A DNA stretch of 64,000 bases from Actinomadura madurae (GTDB lineage: Bacteria > Actinomycetota > Actinomycetes > Streptosporangiales > Streptosporangiaceae). The notes under the pieces are model-generated. The model was not told the DNA's origin, made no database searches, and worked only from the letters and a program-made list of their open reading frames with translations. The stretch spans positions 248,001-312,000 of the forward strand of contig NZ_FOVH01000008.1 in NCBI RefSeq assembly GCF_900115095.1. The letters run 5' to 3'. The first letter of the stretch is position 1; the number at the start of each line of letters is the position of its first letter. The position numbers and the translations under genes were made by a program. Below are positions 49,709-58,050 of this stretch, piece after piece.

Positions 49709-51283
49709 TCAGGTCTCGGCAAGCCCCGCATGCCGCGTGCGGAGGTCGCGCTTGAGGATTTTGCCGCTGGGGTTCTTCGGCAGGGAGTCGGCGAACACGA
49801 CGTACTTGGGCCGCTTGTACGGCGCCAGCCGCTCGCGCGTGTGCGCGTGGACGTCATCAACGCTCAACAACACACCGGCCTTCGGGACGACCACGGCGGT
49901 GACGGCCTCGATCCAGTGCGGGTGGCTGATGCCGAAGACGGCGACCTCGGCCACGCCGTCCAGCTCATAGATAGCCTCTTCGACCTCGCGGCTGGCGACG
50001 TTCTCGCCACCGGTCTTGATCATGTCCTTCTTCCGGTCGACCACCGAAAGGTGGCCGTCCTCGGTCATGACGCCGAGGTCGCCGGAGTGGAACCATCCGC
50101 CGCGGAACGCCTCGGCGGTCTTCTCCTCGTCGCGGTAGTACCCCAGGGCGGCGTGCGGGCTCCGGTGGACGATCTCGCCGACCTGACCCGCCGGAACGGG
50201 CTCGCCGGAGTCGTCGACGAGCATGGTCTCGACGTTGATCGCGGCGCGTCCCGCGCTGCCCGCCCGCTCCAGTTGCTCGTGCGGGCGCAGGATCGTCGCG
50301 AGCGGCGCCATCTCCGTCTGCCCGTAGAAGTTCCACAGCCGCACGTCCGGCAGGCGCCGCATCATCTCCCGCAGCACCTCGACGGGCATGGGCGAGGCCC
50401 CGTAGTACCCCTTCCGCAGGCTCGACAGATCCCGCTTGTCGAAGTCGGGATGCCGCAGCAGCGAGATCCAGACGGTGGGCGGGCAGAAGAGCTTGGTCAC
50501 CTTCTCCCGCTCGATCGTCTCCAGCAGCACCGCGGGGTCGGGCCCGGGCAGGATGATGCTGGTCGCCCCCAGGTACACGTCGACCGAGAAGAAGCAGTCG
50601 AGCTGCGCGCAGTGGTACATCGGCAGGGTGTGCACCTCGATGTCGTCCGGGCTCATCTCCCCGTCGATCACGCAGCTCACGTACTGGCTGATCAGCGACC
50701 GGCTCGACAGCATCACGCCCTTGGGCCGCGACTCGGTGCCGGACGTGTACATGAGCCGCAGCGGATCATCGTCCCCCACGAGGACGTCCGGAGCCGCGTC
50801 AGCTCCTTCGGACCACCAGGCGTCAACGTCCTCCCACCCCCGAGCAGGTGCCGCCCCCGACAACGAGATCCATCCACGCGCACCACCTTCGATCCCCGCG
50901 ATGGCCAGCGCCTTCTCCGCTGTCGAGGCGAGCGCGTCCTCCGCGACGATCCCGGACGCTCCGGAGTGCCCGAGGATGTAGGCGATCTCGTCGGCGTTCA
51001 GCATGAAGTTCACGGGGACGAGCACCACGCCGAGCCGGGCGGTGGCGAAGGTGAGCACCGCGTACTGCCAGCAGTTGTGGCCGAGCAGCGCGAGCCGGTC
51101 CCCTTTCCGCAGCCCCCGCGCCGCCAGCGCGTGCGCGGCCCGGTTCACGGCGACGTCGAACTCGGCGTAGGTGACCCGGAGGTCCCCGCTGACAACGGCC
51201 ACCTTCCCCGGATACCGCCGCGCCGTCCGATGCAGCAGATCCCCCACCGAGTGCTGCCGAGCACGCCCGACCGCGTCCGCCAT
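49709..51283 (-). CDS. Acyl-CoA synthetase (AMP-forming)
   Basis: This 524-residue ANL-superfamily enzyme has a complete set of motifs: LMYTSGTESRPKGVML (ATP loop), LPMYHCAQLD, NFYGQTEMAP, SGDLGVMTEDGHLSVVDRKK and the catalytic Lys in PKNPSGKILKR. It ligates a carboxylic acid, probably a fatty acid, to CoA. ATG 51283 (MADAVGRARQ) begins the fold; the frame 100 codons longer is translated from the tRNA-flanking repeat and is rejected. It converges on the PucR gene. Confidence 0.92.
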   Translation of the reverse strand: MADAVGRARQHSVGDLLHRTARRYPGKVAVVSGDLRVTYAEFDVAVNRAAHALAARGLRKGDRLALLGHNCWQYAVLTFATARLGVVLVPVNFMLNADEIAYILGHSGASGIVAEDALASTAEKALAIAGIEGGARGWISLSGAAPARGWEDVDAWWSEGADAAPDVLVGDDDPLRLMYTSGTESRPKGVMLSSRSLISQYVSCVIDGEMSPDDIEVHTLPMYHCAQLDCFFSVDVYLGATSIILPGPDPAVLLETIEREKVTKLFCPPTVWISLLRHPDFDKRDLSSLRKGYYGASPMPVEVLREMMRRLPDVRLWNFYGQTEMAPLATILRPHEQLERAGSAGRAAINVETMLVDDSGEPVPAGQVGEIVHRSPHAALGYYRDEEKTAEAFRGGWFHSGDLGVMTEDGHLSVVDRKKDMIKTGGENVASREVEEAIYELDGVAEVAVFGISHPHWIEAVTAVVVPKAGVLLSVDDVHAHTRERLAPYKRPKYVVFADSLPKNPSGKILKRDLRTRHAGLAET

Positions 51284-51473
51284 AAAGACCCACCTTCCCC
51301 ACAAACCCCCAGGTGAGGGGCCAAGAGGGTAGATCCTAACCACACCCCCGACCTTCGAGACACCCCCGAAAAGGGGGACCCCGACCGGCGAGAGAAGGCG
51401 GCGAAGCCCCAGGGGACAGGGGGCGGGCCCCCGGGGGGACAGGAGGCGAAGCCCCGGGGGGACAGGGGGCGGG
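51284..51473. repeat. G/C-rich imperfect tandem repeats beside tRNA-fMet copy 2
   Basis: From 51395 the sequence repeats variants of a unit of about 30 bases, GGGGACAGG followed by GGCG and C/G runs. The units differ in number and sequence from those at 43720-43780, while the adjoining 207-bp block is identical. G-runs of four to six bases could form quadruplexes on one strand. No gene is seen. Confidence 0.55.
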
Positions 51474-51680
51474 GCCCCCGGGGGCGGGCGGGTGGGGGAT
51501 GGCGGAGGCACAGGGGGCTCCGGGGGATCGTCCCCCGGGCGAAATGCGAAGGGCCCGCGGGGAAGCCGCAAAGCGGCGACCACACGGACCCCAGGACCAG
51601 TAGCGGGGGCAGGATTTGAACCTGCGACCTCTGGGTTATGAGCCCAGCGAGCTACCGAACTGCTCCACCCCGCGGTGATG
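51474..51680. repeat. 207-bp direct repeat carrying tRNA-fMet (copy 2)
   Basis: Perfect copy of 43781-43987. It contains a complete tRNA-fMet and its hairpin-rich 3' flank. The sequences diverge right after GGTGATG at 51680. Confidence 0.93.
51601..51674 (-). tRNA. Initiator tRNA-fMet (anticodon CAU), copy 2
   Basis: Identical in all 74 bases to the copy at 43908-43981, with the same C1/U72 mismatch and three G-C pairs in the anticodon stem. It lies 51 bases beyond the stop of the PDZ-protease gene on the same strand with no gene overlap, so this may be the ancestral location. Confidence 0.95.
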
Positions 51681-51685
51681 GTTCG

Positions 51686-51713
51686 AGTCTATGGCATGGG
51701 GCGGAGTGGTCGG
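51686..51713 (-). promoter_or_regulatory. Weak candidate promoter of tRNA-fMet copy 2
   Basis: On the minus strand CCGACC (51713-51708) and TAGACT (51691-51686) are 16 bases apart. The -10 lies at the same distance from the tRNA 5' end as in copy 1, although the sequences are unrelated. Confidence 0.35.
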
Positions 51714-51725
51714 GACGGGTGCGGG

Positions 51726-52775
51726 TCATTTGGTGCAGGCGGGGACGGCGCCTTGGCCGGTGTTGAGGGCGTCGATGGCCTTGAGGGTGGTGTCGAGGGT
51801 GTCGGCGCGGACGAGGCGGAGGCCGTCGGGGCGGGCGTTCATGGCGTCGGCGCAGTTGTCCTTGGGGGTGAGGAAGACGGTGGCGCCGGCCTGGCGGGCG
51901 GCGATCATCTTCTGCTGGATGCCGCCGATGGGGCCGACCTGGCCTTCGGGGGTGATGGTTCCGGTGCCGGCGATGAAGGCGCCGCGGGTGAGGGGGCCTT
52001 CGGTGAGTTTGTCGACGATGGCGAGGGAGAACATGAGGCCGGCGGAGGGGCCGCCGATGTCGCCGATGCTGATGTCGATCTTGAAGGGGAACTTGTACTG
52101 GTCGGACAGGACGATGCCGACGACGGCGCGCTTGCCGGTGGGGTCGGCGGCGGTCTTGATGGTGGCCTTCTGCTCCGTGCCGGCGCGCTTGTAGGTGACC
52201 TGGACGCTGTCGCCGATCTTGTGCTTGGCCATGGCGCCGGTGATCTGGGAGACGCTGGTGACCTTGGCCCCGTCGAGTGCGGTGATCTCGTCGCCGGGTT
52301 TGAGGACGCCGTCGGCGGGGCGTCCCTTCTGGACGCCGTCGACGACGGCGCGGGTGGTGACGGGGATGCGGAGCTGGTGGAGGGCGGCGGCTTCGGCGCT
52401 CTGCTGGGAGTCCTGCATCGCCTGGGTGTTCTCCTGGTCGACCTGCTTGGGCGACTCGTCCTTGGGGAAGATCGTCTCTTCGGGGACGATGGCGGTGTCG
52501 CCGGCGATCCAGCCGCGGAGGGCGGTGAACAGGTCGATGCGGCCGCCGGGGCCGCCGCGGTAGGTGACGGTGGTGAAGTTGAGGTTCCCCTCGACCGGGT
52601 AGGTCCGCCGGCCTTCGATCCTGATGAGGGGCTGTCCCTTGTCGTCGGTGCCGAGGGTGTTGCGCGTCGGTCCGGGCATCAGCGCGACGTAGGGGACGCG
52701 CATGACGGAGCCGATGACGGCGAGGAGAAGGACGAGCACGCTCGCGACGCTGAGCGTGGTGGCACGACGAGACAT
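51726..52775 (-). CDS. PDZ-domain Lon-like serine protease (YlbL family)
   Basis: This 349-residue membrane-anchored protein has an N-terminal helix (LSVASVLVLLLAVIGSVM), a PDZ domain (GRPADGVLKPGDEITALDG) and a C-terminal S16/Lon-type protease domain. The catalytic Ser is in IGGPSAGLMFSL and the Lys in IGGIQQKMIAAR. The catalytic dyad is intact. It is predicted to face the outside and may process membrane or exported proteins. Such genes often sit near PPA1309 and UPF0182 genes in actinobacteria, as here. Confidence 0.9.
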   Translation of the reverse strand: MSRRATTLSVASVLVLLLAVIGSVMRVPYVALMPGPTRNTLGTDDKGQPLIRIEGRRTYPVEGNLNFTTVTYRGGPGGRIDLFTALRGWIAGDTAIVPEETIFPKDESPKQVDQENTQAMQDSQQSAEAAALHQLRIPVTTRAVVDGVQKGRPADGVLKPGDEITALDGAKVTSVSQITGAMAKHKIGDSVQVTYKRAGTEQKATIKTAADPTGKRAVVGIVLSDQYKFPFKIDISIGDIGGPSAGLMFSLAIVDKLTEGPLTRGAFIAGTGTITPEGQVGPIGGIQQKMIAARQAGATVFLTPKDNCADAMNARPDGLRLVRADTLDTTLKAIDALNTGQGAVPACTK

Positions 52776-52802
52776 GCCGGAAACTCTATGCGGTTCGGGC
52801 GC

Positions 52803-53252
52803 TCAGCAGGCTCCGACCCACTCGTCGCCGCCGTCGGCGAAGGTCTGGTGCTTCCAGATGGGGACGGTCGCCTTGAGGTCGTCGATGAGGCGCCGGCAGG
52901 CGGCGAACGCCTCGCCCCGGTGGGGGCAGGACGCGGCGACGACGACGGCGATGTCGCCGATGTCCAGGTCGCCGACGCGGTGGAGGGCGGCGAGCCCGAG
53001 GACGGGGAAGTCGGCGGCGACCTTCTCCATGACGGCGCGGAGTTCGCGTTCGACGGTGGGGTGGGCGCTGTAGAAAAGGGCGGTGACGGCGCGGGCGTGG
53101 TCGGTGTCGCGGACGGTGCCGACGAACACGGCGGTGCCGCCGGCGCCGGGGGCGCCGACGGCGGCGTAGACCTCGTCGACGGACAGCGGGGTGTCCCGGA
53201 CGCCGATCAGCTTGATGACGTCTCCGCCGGTCTGCGGGGCGCTGTGGCTCAC
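52803..53252 (-). CDS. moaE: Molybdopterin synthase catalytic subunit
   Basis: This 149-residue MoaE shows FVGTVRDTDHARAV at the N-terminal core, ALHRVGDLDIGDIAVVVAAS in the middle and the active-site PIWKHQTF with its Lys near the C-terminus. MoaE transfers sulfur from MoaD to precursor Z to form molybdopterin. No moaD or other cofactor gene is adjacent. It lies 28 bases upstream of the protease gene in transcription order and could be co-transcribed. Confidence 0.93.
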   Translation of the reverse strand: MSHSAPQTGGDVIKLIGVRDTPLSVDEVYAAVGAPGAGGTAVFVGTVRDTDHARAVTALFYSAHPTVERELRAVMEKVAADFPVLGLAALHRVGDLDIGDIAVVVAASCPHRGEAFAACRRLIDDLKATVPIWKHQTFADGGDEWVGAC

Positions 53253-53278
53253 GTCCCGCAGGCTACCTCCCGGCGGGG

Positions 53279-53815
53279 CTACTCCTGCGGGTGCGTGCCG
53301 GGTTCGTCGGGTTCGAGGGTGGCGGCGAGGGCTTCGGCGAGGGCCGGGACGAGGTCGGGGCCGGTGAGGACCTCGTCGTCGGTGTCGTGGCGGCGGAGCC
53401 TGAGGGCGGAGTGCCGGGCGCCGCCGCGCAGGACGCCGACGACCATGCGCACGTCCTCGCGTCCGGGGTGGGACGCGGCGTAGGCGGCGGCCTCGTCCTC
53501 GTCCTCGGGGATCTCGTCCTCGGCGCCGGGCGGCAGGACGACGCGTTCCAGGACGAGGGCGCAGCCTTCGACGGCGTCGGGCCAGGCGATGGTGGCGAGG
53601 GCGTCCTCGACGGTGTCCCGGTCGGGGAGGGCGGGTTGTTCGAGCGCGGCGAGCGTGTCAGCGTCGGGGTGCAGGCCGAGCTGGTCGGCGAGGTCGGGTT
53701 CGGCGCGGCGCAGTTCGGTGCTGCGGACGAGGGCGTAGAGGCGGGGGGCGGTGTCCCAGCCCTCCTGAGCCGAATGACGTTCCAGGTCCAGCACGACTTC
53801 TTCCAGAAGACTCAC
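53279..53815 (-). CDS. PPA1309 family protein
   Basis: This 178-residue acidic protein of the actinobacterial PPA1309 family starts SLLEEVVLDLERHSAQEGWD. It contains WPDAVEGCALVLERVVLPP, the EDEDEAAAYAASHP block, and MVVGVLRGGARHSALRLRRH. The function is unknown. GTG 53815 matches the family N-terminus; the longer open frame upstream overlaps the divergent UPF0182 gene and is rejected. The pairing with UPF0182 is conserved in actinobacteria. Confidence 0.85.
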   Translation of the reverse strand: MSLLEEVVLDLERHSAQEGWDTAPRLYALVRSTELRRAEPDLADQLGLHPDADTLAALEQPALPDRDTVEDALATIAWPDAVEGCALVLERVVLPPGAEDEIPEDEDEAAAYAASHPGREDVRMVVGVLRGGARHSALRLRRHDTDDEVLTGPDLVPALAEALAATLEPDEPGTHPQE

Positions 53816-53933
53816 GGGCCCATCTTTCCCCCTTCCGGGCGGGAGGAATGCGGGAACCCCCGTGCCAGTCGGTAAGTTGCATCTACAGCACCGGCGGGAG
53901 GCCGGTGGGCGAGATCTCGATCGGAGGGGCCTC

Positions 53934-56852
53934 TTGACCTTCCGGACTCCCGGTTTCGGGCGCCGGCTCGGTTCCGGACGTACCCGGCTCGCGCTGCCGG
54001 TTCTGGTGGCGCTTGCCGTGCTGCTGGTCGCTTTCATGGTCCTCACGGCCATGTACACGGATCTGCTCTGGTATCGGTCGATCGGTTTCTCGTCGGTCTA
54101 CACGACGCAGTTGCAGGCCAAACTCGTCCTCTTCTTCGGCGCCGGGCTGCTGATGACGGTGGTGGTGGGCGCGAACGTGCTGGTCGCGTACCGGCTGCGC
54201 CCGGCGTACCGGCCGCTGTCGGTCGAGCAGCAGGGCCTGGAGCGGTACCGGGCTGTGATCGATCCGCGGCGGCGCCTGATCTCGGGCGCGCTCCTCGGCC
54301 TGCTCGGGGTGCTGACCGGCTCGTCGGTGGCGGGCCAGTGGCCGGTGTGGCTGGCGTTCCTGAACCGGACGCCGTTCGGCGTGGAGGATCCGCAGTTCCA
54401 CAAGGACGTGTCGTTCTACGTCTTCACGTACCCGTTCCTGCGCCTCGTCCTCGGGGTGGTCTTCGCGACGGTGATCTTGTCGATCATCGCCGCGGTGATG
54501 GTGCACTACCTGTACGGGGGGCTGCGGCTGCAGGGGCCGGGCGACAAGGCGAGCCCGCCCGCGCGGGCGCATCTGTCGGTGCTGTTCGGCGTGTTCATCC
54601 TGCTGAAGGCGGTCGCGTACTGGTTCGACCGGTACGGGCTGGTGCATTCCGAGCGGGGCGTGGCGACGGGCGCGGCCTACACCGACGTGAACGCGCTGCT
54701 GCCGGCGAAGACGATCCTGTTCGTGATCGCGCTGCTGTGCGCGGCGATGTTCTTCGGCAACCTGCTGCGGCGCGGCATGATGCTGCCCGGGGTCGGGTTC
54801 ACGCTGCTGGTCCTGTCGGCGATCCTGCTGGGCGGGGTGTACCCGCTGCTGATCGAGCAGTTCCAGGTGAAGCCGGACCAGCTGGCCAAGGAGCGCCGGT
54901 ACATCGAGCGGAACATCAAGTACACCCGGATGGCCTACGGGGTGGACGGGGCGCGGGTCGTCCCGTACGGGTCGCAGCCGGTGACCGACAAGACGAAGCT
55001 GCAGAAGGAGGCCGACAGCCTGGGCGGCGTGCGCGTCCTCGACCCGAACGTCGTGGGCGAGACGTTCCAGCAGCTGCAGCGGATCCGCCCGTTCTACCGG
55101 TTCCCCGACACGCTGGACGTGGACCGCTACCAGGTGGACGGCAAGCCGGTCGACACGGTGGTGGCGCTGCGCGAGCTGTCCGGTGCTCCGGCGGGGCAGC
55201 GCAGCTGGGTGAAGGACCACATGGTCTACACGCACGGCTACGGGTTCGTGTCCGCCTTCGGGGACCGGTTCGCGTCCCGGGAGCCGAGCTTCATCACGCG
55301 GGACATGCCCGCGTCCCCGAACCAGGGGATCAGGGTGGCGCAGCCGGAGATCTACTTCGGGGAGCGGTCGCCGCGGTACTCGGTGGTCGGCGGGCGCGGC
55401 CAGCAGGAGCTGAACTACCCGGACAACAGCCAGTCGGGGCAGCAGAGCAACACCTATGACGGGCAGGGCGGCGTCCCCATCGACTCGTTCATGCACAAGC
55501 TGCTGTACTCGGCGAAGTTCGGGGACAAGAACCTGCTGCTGTCGGGGGCGATCAACAAGAACGCCAAGATCCTCTACGACCGGTCGCCGCGGGAGATGGT
55601 GCAGAAGGCCGCGCCGTGGCTGACGCTGGACGGCGACCCGTACCCGGCGGTGGTGAACGGCCGCATCCTGTGGATCGTGGACGGCTACACGACGTCCAAC
55701 AGCTACCCGTACTCGGAGGAGATGAGCCTCGGCGAGGCCACCCGCGACACGATCACCGACACGCGGTCGGCGGTGGCGCGGCAGGCCGACGACCACATCA
55801 ACTACCTGCGGAACTCGGTGAAGGCCACGGTGGACGCCTACGACGGCACCGTCCACCTGTACCAGTGGGACGAGAACGACCCGATCACCAAGACGTGGAT
55901 GAAGGTGTTCGACGGGACGGTGCAGCCGCGCTCGTCGATCCCGCCGGAGCTGGAGTCGCACTTCCGCTACCCGCAGGACCAGTTCAAGGTGCAGCGGAAG
56001 ATCCTCACGAAGTACCACGTGACGGACCCGTCGGCGTTCTACAACGGCGAGGGCTTCTGGGAGGTCCCGCAGGACCCGAGCGCCAAGGGCAAGCGGCAGC
56101 CGCCCTACTACCAGAGCCTCCGGATGCCGGGCCAGGACGCCGCGGCGTTCTCGCTGACGACGGTGTTCAACCCGCGGGGCAACCCCCAACTGGCGGCCTT
56201 CATGGCGGTCGGGTCGACGCCGGGGAGCGACTACGGGCAGATCGAGATCCTGCAGATGCCGCGGAACGCGCAGCCGGCGGGCCCGGGGCAGGTGCAGAAC
56301 TCGTTCGAGACGGACTCGAAGGTGAAGAACGACCTGTTCTACCTGAGACAGGGCGGGACGAAGACCGTCCCGGGCAACCTGCTGACGATCCCCTTCGGGG
56401 GGAGCCTGCTGTACGTCGAGCCGATGTACACGAAGGCGGCGGGCGGTTCCGAGCAGCAGCCGTACCCGATCCTCGGCAAGATCCTGGTGCGCTACGGGGA
56501 GAGCATCGCCGCGGCCGACACGCTGGAGGACGCGCTGAAGCAGGTCCTCGGCGGGGCGAGCGCGGCGCCGGCCAACCCGACGGCGCCGCCGTCCGGGCAG
56601 CAGCTGAGCGCGGAGGCGCAGAAGGCGATCGGCGATCTGCAGAAGGCCGTGACGGACTACGAGAACGCCCAGAAGAAGGGCGACTATCCCGGCATGGGCG
56701 ACGCCTGGAAGCGGATCAAGGAGGCGCAGGCGGCGCTGGCGGCCGCGGGCAAGGCCGCGCCCAGCCCGTCGCCGAGCCCGTCCGGTTCGCCGTCCCCGTC
56801 GGGTTCGCCGTCCCCGTCAGGTTCGCCGAGCGCGACGCCGCCGTCGGACTGA
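53934..56852 (+). CDS. UPF0182 family large membrane protein
   Basis: This 972-residue protein has about seven membrane helices in its first 310 residues (starting LALPVLVALAVLLVAFMVL), then a large extracytoplasmic part with conserved HMVYTHGYGFVSAFGDRF and NPRGNPQLAAFMAVGS. TTG 53934 follows GGAGGGG by five bases. The tail ends in Ser/Pro repeats (PSPSGS units) encoded by a 15-base DNA repeat at 56770-56825, which may span the cell wall. Function unknown, but the family is nearly universal in actinobacteria. Confidence 0.9.
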   Translation: MTFRTPGFGRRLGSGRTRLALPVLVALAVLLVAFMVLTAMYTDLLWYRSIGFSSVYTTQLQAKLVLFFGAGLLMTVVVGANVLVAYRLRPAYRPLSVEQQGLERYRAVIDPRRRLISGALLGLLGVLTGSSVAGQWPVWLAFLNRTPFGVEDPQFHKDVSFYVFTYPFLRLVLGVVFATVILSIIAAVMVHYLYGGLRLQGPGDKASPPARAHLSVLFGVFILLKAVAYWFDRYGLVHSERGVATGAAYTDVNALLPAKTILFVIALLCAAMFFGNLLRRGMMLPGVGFTLLVLSAILLGGVYPLLIEQFQVKPDQLAKERRYIERNIKYTRMAYGVDGARVVPYGSQPVTDKTKLQKEADSLGGVRVLDPNVVGETFQQLQRIRPFYRFPDTLDVDRYQVDGKPVDTVVALRELSGAPAGQRSWVKDHMVYTHGYGFVSAFGDRFASREPSFITRDMPASPNQGIRVAQPEIYFGERSPRYSVVGGRGQQELNYPDNSQSGQQSNTYDGQGGVPIDSFMHKLLYSAKFGDKNLLLSGAINKNAKILYDRSPREMVQKAAPWLTLDGDPYPAVVNGRILWIVDGYTTSNSYPYSEEMSLGEATRDTITDTRSAVARQADDHINYLRNSVKATVDAYDGTVHLYQWDENDPITKTWMKVFDGTVQPRSSIPPELESHFRYPQDQFKVQRKILTKYHVTDPSAFYNGEGFWEVPQDPSAKGKRQPPYYQSLRMPGQDAAAFSLTTVFNPRGNPQLAAFMAVGSTPGSDYGQIEILQMPRNAQPAGPGQVQNSFETDSKVKNDLFYLRQGGTKTVPGNLLTIPFGGSLLYVEPMYTKAAGGSEQQPYPILGKILVRYGESIAAADTLEDALKQVLGGASAAPANPTAPPSGQQLSAEAQKAIGDLQKAVTDYENAQKKGDYPGMGDAWKRIKEAQAALAAAGKAAPSPSPSPSGSPSPSGSPSPSGSPSATPPSD

Positions 56853-56878
56853 GCGGGCACGGGCCCGACCGGCCCGGC

Positions 56879-57961
56879 CTACCGGCGGCGCTTGCGGGCG
56901 CGCCGGATCGCGGCGGCGGCGCCGATCGCGGCGACGGTCGCGCCCGCGGCGGTCGCCATGGTGGCCTCCTTGCCGCCGACGCGGCGCCCGACGACGGCGT
57001 GCCGTCCGGCGGTCTCCTCCATCACGGCGCGGAGCGCGGCGGCGTTGTCGTACATCGGCTTCCAGCCGGCGGCCCGCAGCCGCGCGCAGTCCACGGCCCA
57101 CGGGTAGGCGACATAGTGCAGGTCGGTGGCGGGGGCGGGGGTCATGCCGAGCCGGTGCAGCCGCTGCGCCATCCCGAACGTCAGCGCCGCGGGCAGCTCG
57201 ATGGGCCGCTTGCCGGTGATCTCGCCGACCTCCTCGGGGCCGAGCCAGCCCTCGCAGCCGACCGCGACCGGCCCGGTCACCTCGCCGGTGACGACGACGT
57301 CGAGGGCGGACGCGAGGTCCTCGACGTGGCAGAACTGCCAGCCGGGCGTGCTGCCCTTGACCGACAGCAGCCGGGGCGACTCGAAGTGCCGGGTGATGAC
57401 GGTGTCGACGCCGGGCCCGGCGAGCGCGGCGGGGCGCACGACGGTGACGTCCAGCCCCGGGTGGGTGAGCGGCGCGGCGGCGGCCAGCTCCTCGATCTCC
57501 AGGTGGTCGCCGGCGATGGAGGTGCTGGCCTCGGCGAGCAGCGGCGCGTCCTCGTCGAGCGGCACCTCGTTTGCGGGACCCGCCCCGTACACCATCGCGG
57601 AGGTCACGAGCACGACCCGGCGGACGCGGGCGGCGGCCGCGGCGGTGACGACGGTCTGCGCGCCGCGGACGTTGTGGGTGCGGCGCTCCTTGGGGTCCAC
57701 GTCCGGAGAGTGCTCGATGTCGAGGTTGACGATCACGTCCACGTCGGAGAGCCGTCCCGACAGCAGCGGGTCGCGGATGTCGACGACACGCCATGTGACT
57801 CCGGGCACGTCGCCGCGGTGCCCGTCGATGGCGACGACCTTGCGGATCTCTTCCCGTTCGGCGAGCCGGGCGGCCAGCAGCCGCCCCGCGCCGGTGGCCG
57901 CGCCGGTGACGGCGACGACCGGGCCCTTGCTACGCCGAGGGCGAACCTTGCCCGTTGCCAC
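56879..57961 (-). CDS. NAD-dependent epimerase/dehydratase family protein
   Basis: This 360-residue extended-SDR-like protein has VAVTGAATGAGRLLAARLAE as nucleotide motif, VVDIRDPLL, and the catalytic-type TSAMVYGAG. The expected YxxxK pair is not evident, so it may be a binding or atypical member. The C-terminus is an Ala-rich segment ending ARKRRR, a possible membrane-peripheral helix. GTG 57961 is used as start. Its role is unknown; it is divergent from the zinc metalloprotease gene. Confidence 0.8.
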   Translation of the reverse strand: MATGKVRPRRSKGPVVAVTGAATGAGRLLAARLAEREEIRKVVAIDGHRGDVPGVTWRVVDIRDPLLSGRLSDVDVIVNLDIEHSPDVDPKERRTHNVRGAQTVVTAAAAARVRRVVLVTSAMVYGAGPANEVPLDEDAPLLAEASTSIAGDHLEIEELAAAAPLTHPGLDVTVVRPAALAGPGVDTVITRHFESPRLLSVKGSTPGWQFCHVEDLASALDVVVTGEVTGPVAVGCEGWLGPEEVGEITGKRPIELPAALTFGMAQRLHRLGMTPAPATDLHYVAYPWAVDCARLRAAGWKPMYDNAAALRAVMEETAGRHAVVGRRVGGKEATMATAAGATVAAIGAAAAIRRARKRRR

Positions 57962-58050
57962 GGAGGTGCCCCCTTCCTTGTGTACGCGACCTTGCCGGGA
58001 CCGGCTAACGTTGCGGATATGAGCCCATCATGCATCCCAGGGGCAAACCG

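Noticed and set aside
53883..56189. 768-codon open frame on the minus strand
   Set aside because: Shadow of the UPF0182 gene, rich in Arg, His, Val and Pro without recognisable motifs.
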